DNA of 64,000 nt from Serratia rubidaea (GTDB lineage Bacteria; Pseudomonadota; Gammaproteobacteria; Enterobacterales; Enterobacteriaceae): positions 1,612,001 through 1,676,000 of the forward strand of contig LR590463.1 of assembly GCA_901472405.1 (NCBI GenBank), given 5' to 3'. Positions within the stretch are counted from its first letter, which is position 1, and each line of letters starts with the position of its first letter. Under the pieces are notes generated by a model. The model made no database searches and had not been told where the DNA came from. It saw nothing but the letters and a program-made list of their open reading frames with translations. Shown here in pieces: positions 61,154 through 64,000 of the stretch. Both the position numbers and the translations under genes were made by a program.

Positions 61154-62854
61154 TCAGCCCAGAATGGCCTGCAGATCCTGCTCTACGCTGGTGATCGGAC
61201 GCATGCCGAACTTATCGTTGAGGATCGCCAGCAGGTTATCGGTCAGGAAGCCCGGCGCGGTCGGGCCGGTAAAGATGTTTTGCACCCCCAGCGCCAGCAG
61301 CGTCAGCAGAATCACAATCGCTTTTTGTTCAAACCACGACAGCACCAGGCTGAGCGGCAGGTCGTTAACGCCGCAGCCCAGCTTCTCCGCCAGCTTCACC
61401 GCCAGCATAATCGCCGAATAGGCGTCGTTGCACTGGCCGACGTCCAGCAGGCGCGGCAGGCCTTCCAGCGTGCCGAAGTCCAGTTTATTGAAGCGGTATT
61501 TGCCGCACGCCAGCGTCATGATCAGGCAGTCCTGCGGCACCGCGCGGGCAAAGTCGGTGTAGTAACTGCGTTCGCCGCGGCTGCCGTCGCAGCCGCCGAC
61601 CAGAAATACGTGGCGCAGCTTTTTCCGGCTGACCAGGTCGATCACCGTATCGGCGGCGTTAAGCAGCGTCTGGCGGCCGAAGCCCACGGTGATCAGCTGT
61701 TCGATTTCGCTGTAGGGGAAACCGGCCATACCCTGCGCCTGACGGATAACCGCGGAGAAGTCGTCGCCCTCCAGGTGATTGACGCCCGGCCAGCCGACGA
61801 TGCTGCGGGTCCAGATGCGGTCGCCGTAATGGCCGACGTTCGGGTCGATAATGCAGTTGGAGGTCATGACGATCGGGCCGGGGAATTTGGCGAACTCCAC
61901 CTGCTGGTTCTGCCAGCCGCTGCCGTAGTTGCCGACCAGATGCTTGAATTTTTTCAGCTCCGGATAGCCGTGCGCCGGCAGCATTTCGCCGTGGGTATAA
62001 ATATTTACTCCTTGGCCTTCGGTCTGCTCCAGCAGCATACGTAAATCTTTCAGGTCGTGGCCGGAAATCAAAATCGCTTTGCCGGCCAGCGGCCGCACGT
62101 TGACCGCGGTCGGCTGCGGATCGCCATACGCCTCGGTTTCCCCGCGGTCGAGGATCGCCATCACGCCGAAGTTCATATGGCCGATGGCCATGGCGTTATT
62201 CAGCAGGGTGTCGACATCGCGCGGCTGGGTGCCCAGCCAGGCCATCAGCTCGTGATACTGGGCGTAGATCGCATCGTCATACTGGCCGAGCACGTGCGCG
62301 TGCTCCATATAGGCTGCGGCGCCTTTGAGGCCGTACAGGCACAGCATGCGCAGGCCGTGCACATCGTCGCCCACCTCGGCCTTATCCCGATCGAGGGCGA
62401 ACTGCGCCGCCTGCTGCTGCAGGCTGTCGATATCGTCGCCGGCCAGCTGCAGCGCCGCCAGCGGATGGTCGACCGTGACCGACGGCTCCTGCAGGCGGCA
62501 GCGCGCCGCCAGCGGATGGTCGACCGTGACCGACGGCTCCTGCAGGCGGCAGCGCGCCGCCAGCGTATCGCGCAGCGCGATGGTTTCCCGCGCGTAGCCG
62601 ATAATGCGCGCCGAGTCGAAGTTGACGTTGGTCAGCGTGGAAAAGAAGGCGCGCGGGGCGAAGCTGTCGGTCTGATGGTCGATAATCCCCAGCGCGCGCG
62701 CCTGCAGCGCCCAGGCGGACAGGCCCTGCAGCGCGGCGACCAGCAGATCCTGCAGGTCGGAGGTTTCGGCGGTTTTGCCGCACATGCCCTGGGCATAAGA
62801 GCAGCCGTTGCCGGCCGGGGTTCGGATGGTTTGTTCACATTGCACACAAAACAT
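61154..62854 (-). CDS. hcp: Hybrid-cluster protein Hcp, with an internal 17-residue tandem duplication
   Basis: 566 residues against about 550 in E. coli. High-affinity nitric oxide reductase with one Fe-S cluster and the 4Fe-2O-2S hybrid cluster. N-terminal cysteines in [17 protein letters not shown] and [11 protein letters not shown]. Hybrid-cluster ligands in [57 protein letters not shown] and [12 protein letters not shown] perfect 51-bp in-frame duplication ([17 protein letters not shown] twice) near residues 100-133 explains the extra length. ATG 62854; NsrR-type operator just upstream. Confidence 0.94.
   Translation of the reverse strand: MFCVQCEQTIRTPAGNGCSYAQGMCGKTAETSDLQDLLVAALQGLSAWALQARALGIIDHQTDSFAPRAFFSTLTNVNFDSARIIGYARETIALRDTLAARCRLQEPSVTVDHPLAARCRLQEPSVTVDHPLAALQLAGDDIDSLQQQAAQFALDRDKAEVGDDVHGLRMLCLYGLKGAAAYMEHAHVLGQYDDAIYAQYHELMAWLGTQPRDVDTLLNNAMAIGHMNFGVMAILDRGETEAYGDPQPTAVNVRPLAGKAILISGHDLKDLRMLLEQTEGQGVNIYTHGEMLPAHGYPELKKFKHLVGNYGSGWQNQQVEFAKFPGPIVMTSNCIIDPNVGHYGDRIWTRSIVGWPGVNHLEGDDFSAVIRQAQGMAGFPYSEIEQLITVGFGRQTLLNAADTVIDLVSRKKLRHVFLVGGCDGSRGERSYYTDFARAVPQDCLIMTLACGKYRFNKLDFGTLEGLPRLLDVGQCNDAYSAIMLAVKLAEKLGCGVNDLPLSLVLSWFEQKAIVILLTLLALGVQNIFTGPTAPGFLTDNLLAILNDKFGMRPITSVEQDLQAILG
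62452..62553. repeat. Perfect 51-bp tandem duplication inside hcp
   Basis: Two identical adjacent 51-bp units, 62452-62502 and 62503-62553, plus the first 12 bases of a third (62554-62565). It is in frame and adds 17 residues to Hcp. It could be real or an assembly artefact. Confidence 0.9.
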
Positions 62855-62870
62855 AATCGCGTCCTTTTTA

Positions 62871-62893
62871 AAGTTGCATTTAAAATGCTTGTT
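62871..62893. promoter_or_regulatory. NsrR-type operator of hcp
   Basis: The 23-bp palindrome has left half AAGTTGCATTT and right half AAATGCTTGTT about a central A. This matches the NsrR 11-1-11 motif closely, 17-39 bp ahead of the hcp start codon. NsrR, the nitric-oxide-sensing repressor, controls hcp-hcr in enterics. Confidence 0.75.
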
Positions 62894-62954
62894 TAAGAGC
62901 ATAGATCGGCAACCGCAGCAGCAAAAAGGGTTTTGTCGGAAAAGTGGGGTAAGT

Positions 62955-62968
62955 TTGATTTAACGCAA
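62955..62968. promoter_or_regulatory. FNR-like site upstream of hcp
   Basis: TTGAT-TTAA-CGCAA has one perfect FNR half-site and a 3-of-5 second half, about 100 bp before hcp. FNR activates hcp in E. coli. Confidence 0.4.
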
Positions 62969-63015
62969 AGTCGCGTGCGGATGAGAACGATTCCGGGGCA
63001 AGCCCCCGGCAACGG

Positions 63016-63912
63016 TCAGGAGAACAGGGCGATCAGCACCGGCGCCATCAGGCTCAGCAGGAAGCCGTGGACGATGGCCGGCGGCACGATCTCCAGGCCG
63101 CCGCTGCGCTGCAGCACCGGCAGGGTGAAGTCCATCGAGGTGGCGCCGCACAGGCCCAGCGCCGTCGAGCGGCTGCGGCGGATCAGCGTCGGGATCAGCA
63201 TAATCGCCACCAGTTCGCGCAGCAGATCGTTAAAGAAGGCGGTGCTGCCGAGCACCGGGCCGTAGGCGTCGCTGATCAAAATGGCGGACAGCGAATACCA
63301 GCCGAAGCCGGAAGCTACCGCCAGCCCGGCCTTGACCGGCATTCCCAGCAGCCAGGCCGCCAGCGCGCCGCCGGCCAGCGCGCTGATCGCCACCGCAACG
63401 CCGACCAGCATGCCGCGGCGGTTGACGATAATCTGCCGCAGCGTCATGCCGCTGTTGCGCAGCTGGATGCCCACCAGGAACAGCAGGAAAATCAGCGCGT
63501 ATTCGCTGCCGGCGGTGGCGTAGTGCAGCCAGGGCCACTGCGTCAGGCCGAGCAGGAAGCCAATCAGCACCACGCCGCACAGCTTCAGCGACTCCAGCAC
63601 CATATGCAGGCGCGAAGGCAGTTTTTCCTGCTTATGCGTGCTGCGCCACGGCAGTTTGCGCTCCAGCAGGTAGAGCGCCAGCGCGTTGGCAAGGAAAATG
63701 CACAGGAAAAAGGCGGCGGTGTATTGGAAAATCAGCAGCAGGTTACTGCTGAGGTTCTCCAGAAACGCCAGGCTGATGCCCATTAAAAACAGAATAACGT
63801 ACACCATCCAGCTGAGCAGACGGTTGATGCTCTGGATAAAGTTATGGTTGCGTAGCGGGATAAGGTAGCCGGCAATCAGCGGCACCAGAATGATCAACAG
63901 TCCTGAATACAT
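63016..63912 (-). CDS. lysO: L-lysine exporter LysO (YbjE)
   Basis: 298-residue inner-membrane protein, about eight TM helices. It matches E. coli LysO in GLLIILVPLIAGYLIPLRN, LESLKLCGVVLIGFLLGLTQ, LLFLVGIQLRNSGMTLRQII, VASGFGWYSLSAILISDAYG and RRSRSTALGLCGATSMDFTL. Exports lysine and thialysine. ATG 63912 by homology; SD weak (AAGGAAA, 12 nt away). The remaining 88 bp to the right edge is its leader; no complete riboswitch can be judged there. Confidence 0.94.
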   Translation of the reverse strand: MYSGLLIILVPLIAGYLIPLRNHNFIQSINRLLSWMVYVILFLMGISLAFLENLSSNLLLIFQYTAAFFLCIFLANALALYLLERKLPWRSTHKQEKLPSRLHMVLESLKLCGVVLIGFLLGLTQWPWLHYATAGSEYALIFLLFLVGIQLRNSGMTLRQIIVNRRGMLVGVAVAISALAGGALAAWLLGMPVKAGLAVASGFGWYSLSAILISDAYGPVLGSTAFFNDLLRELVAIMLIPTLIRRSRSTALGLCGATSMDFTLPVLQRSGGLEIVPPAIVHGFLLSLMAPVLIALFS

Positions 63913-64000
63913 GACGACAATAATTTCCTTGCTTAAATCGCGGCGGCAAGTGCCGAGCGACCGCAACAGGCTAATCAAAACCCTCTTCAGAGTAAAGTAG

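Noticed and set aside
63913-64000. Lysine riboswitch ahead of lysO
   Set aside because: Only 88 bp are visible and no recognisable L-box core was found; the window ends before it could be judged.

Overview
The window is chromosomal DNA from a GC-rich member of the Enterobacterales, most likely Serratia or another Yersiniaceae. It carries close relatives of many E. coli K-12 proteins. The backbone from about 8.5 kb to the right end follows the E. coli order rimO, yliI, gstB, dacC, deoR, ybjG, ybjL, ybjM, grxA, ybjC, rimK, ybjN, ybjO, rlmC, artJMQIP, ybjP, ybjQ, amiD, ybjS, ybjT, ltaE, poxB, hcr, hcp, lysO, with local insertions and losses. There is no nfsA between ybjC and rimK, and no potFGHI between ybjN and ybjO. 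I saw no rRNA, tRNA or CRISPR array.

Layout. 1-4.0 kb: start of the his operon (hisL leader, attenuator, hisG, hisD, hisC, 5' part of hisB) on the minus strand. 4.2-8.5 kb: yeeZ, then a LysR regulator divergent from a guanidinobutyrase-like gene and a sodium/solute symporter. 8.5-9.8 kb: rimO. 9.9-17.3 kb: a catabolic cluster with an IclR regulator, an RraA/HMG-aldolase-like protein, a 2-hydroxyacid dehydrogenase, an SMP-30 lactonase, two ACS-type MFS transporters and a Tat-exported amidohydrolase. The same tandem palindromic operator lies at both promoter regions of this cluster. 17.5-24.2 kb: CorA-type transporter, acetyltransferase, yliI, gstB, a HAD phosphatase, and a cystathionine beta-synthase/gamma-lyase pair. 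24.6-32.9 kb: dacC, sdaCB, deoR, deoC and two PAP2 lipid phosphatases. 33.2-37.0 kb: ecotin, then idi with two tandem UbiA-superfamily membrane enzymes, and a small secreted protein. 37.2-40.2 kb: an AT-rich island with a lipase that looks like a type VI secretion effector, an ankyrin-repeat lipoprotein (probable immunity protein) and a membrane protein. 40.4-64 kb: the ybj/art/poxB/hcp/lysO backbone, with an IS200-like element inside the 3' end of ybjN.

Genes that appear to work together: hisGDCB (histidine synthesis under leader attenuation); gbuR-like/gbuA/symporter (guanidino acid use); the IclR cluster (sugar-acid or dicarboxylate use, substrate unknown); cbs-cgl (homocysteine to cysteine); sdaCB (serine uptake and deamination); deoC with deoR (deoxynucleoside use); ubiA-like genes with idi (isoprenoid chemistry, product unknown); Tle/Tli (interbacterial antagonism); artPIQMJ (arginine uptake, with ARG boxes); hcp-hcr (nitric-oxide response, with an NsrR-type site); poxB-ltaE-ybjT-ybjS.

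About 23 single-base frameshifts break 18 otherwise well-conserved genes, including hisG, dacC, eco and artJ. Many lie in short homopolymers. This density looks like uncorrected sequencing error rather than real gene decay. Frameshifted genes are typed 'pseudogene' because the frame is broken as written, but each is probably intact in the organism.
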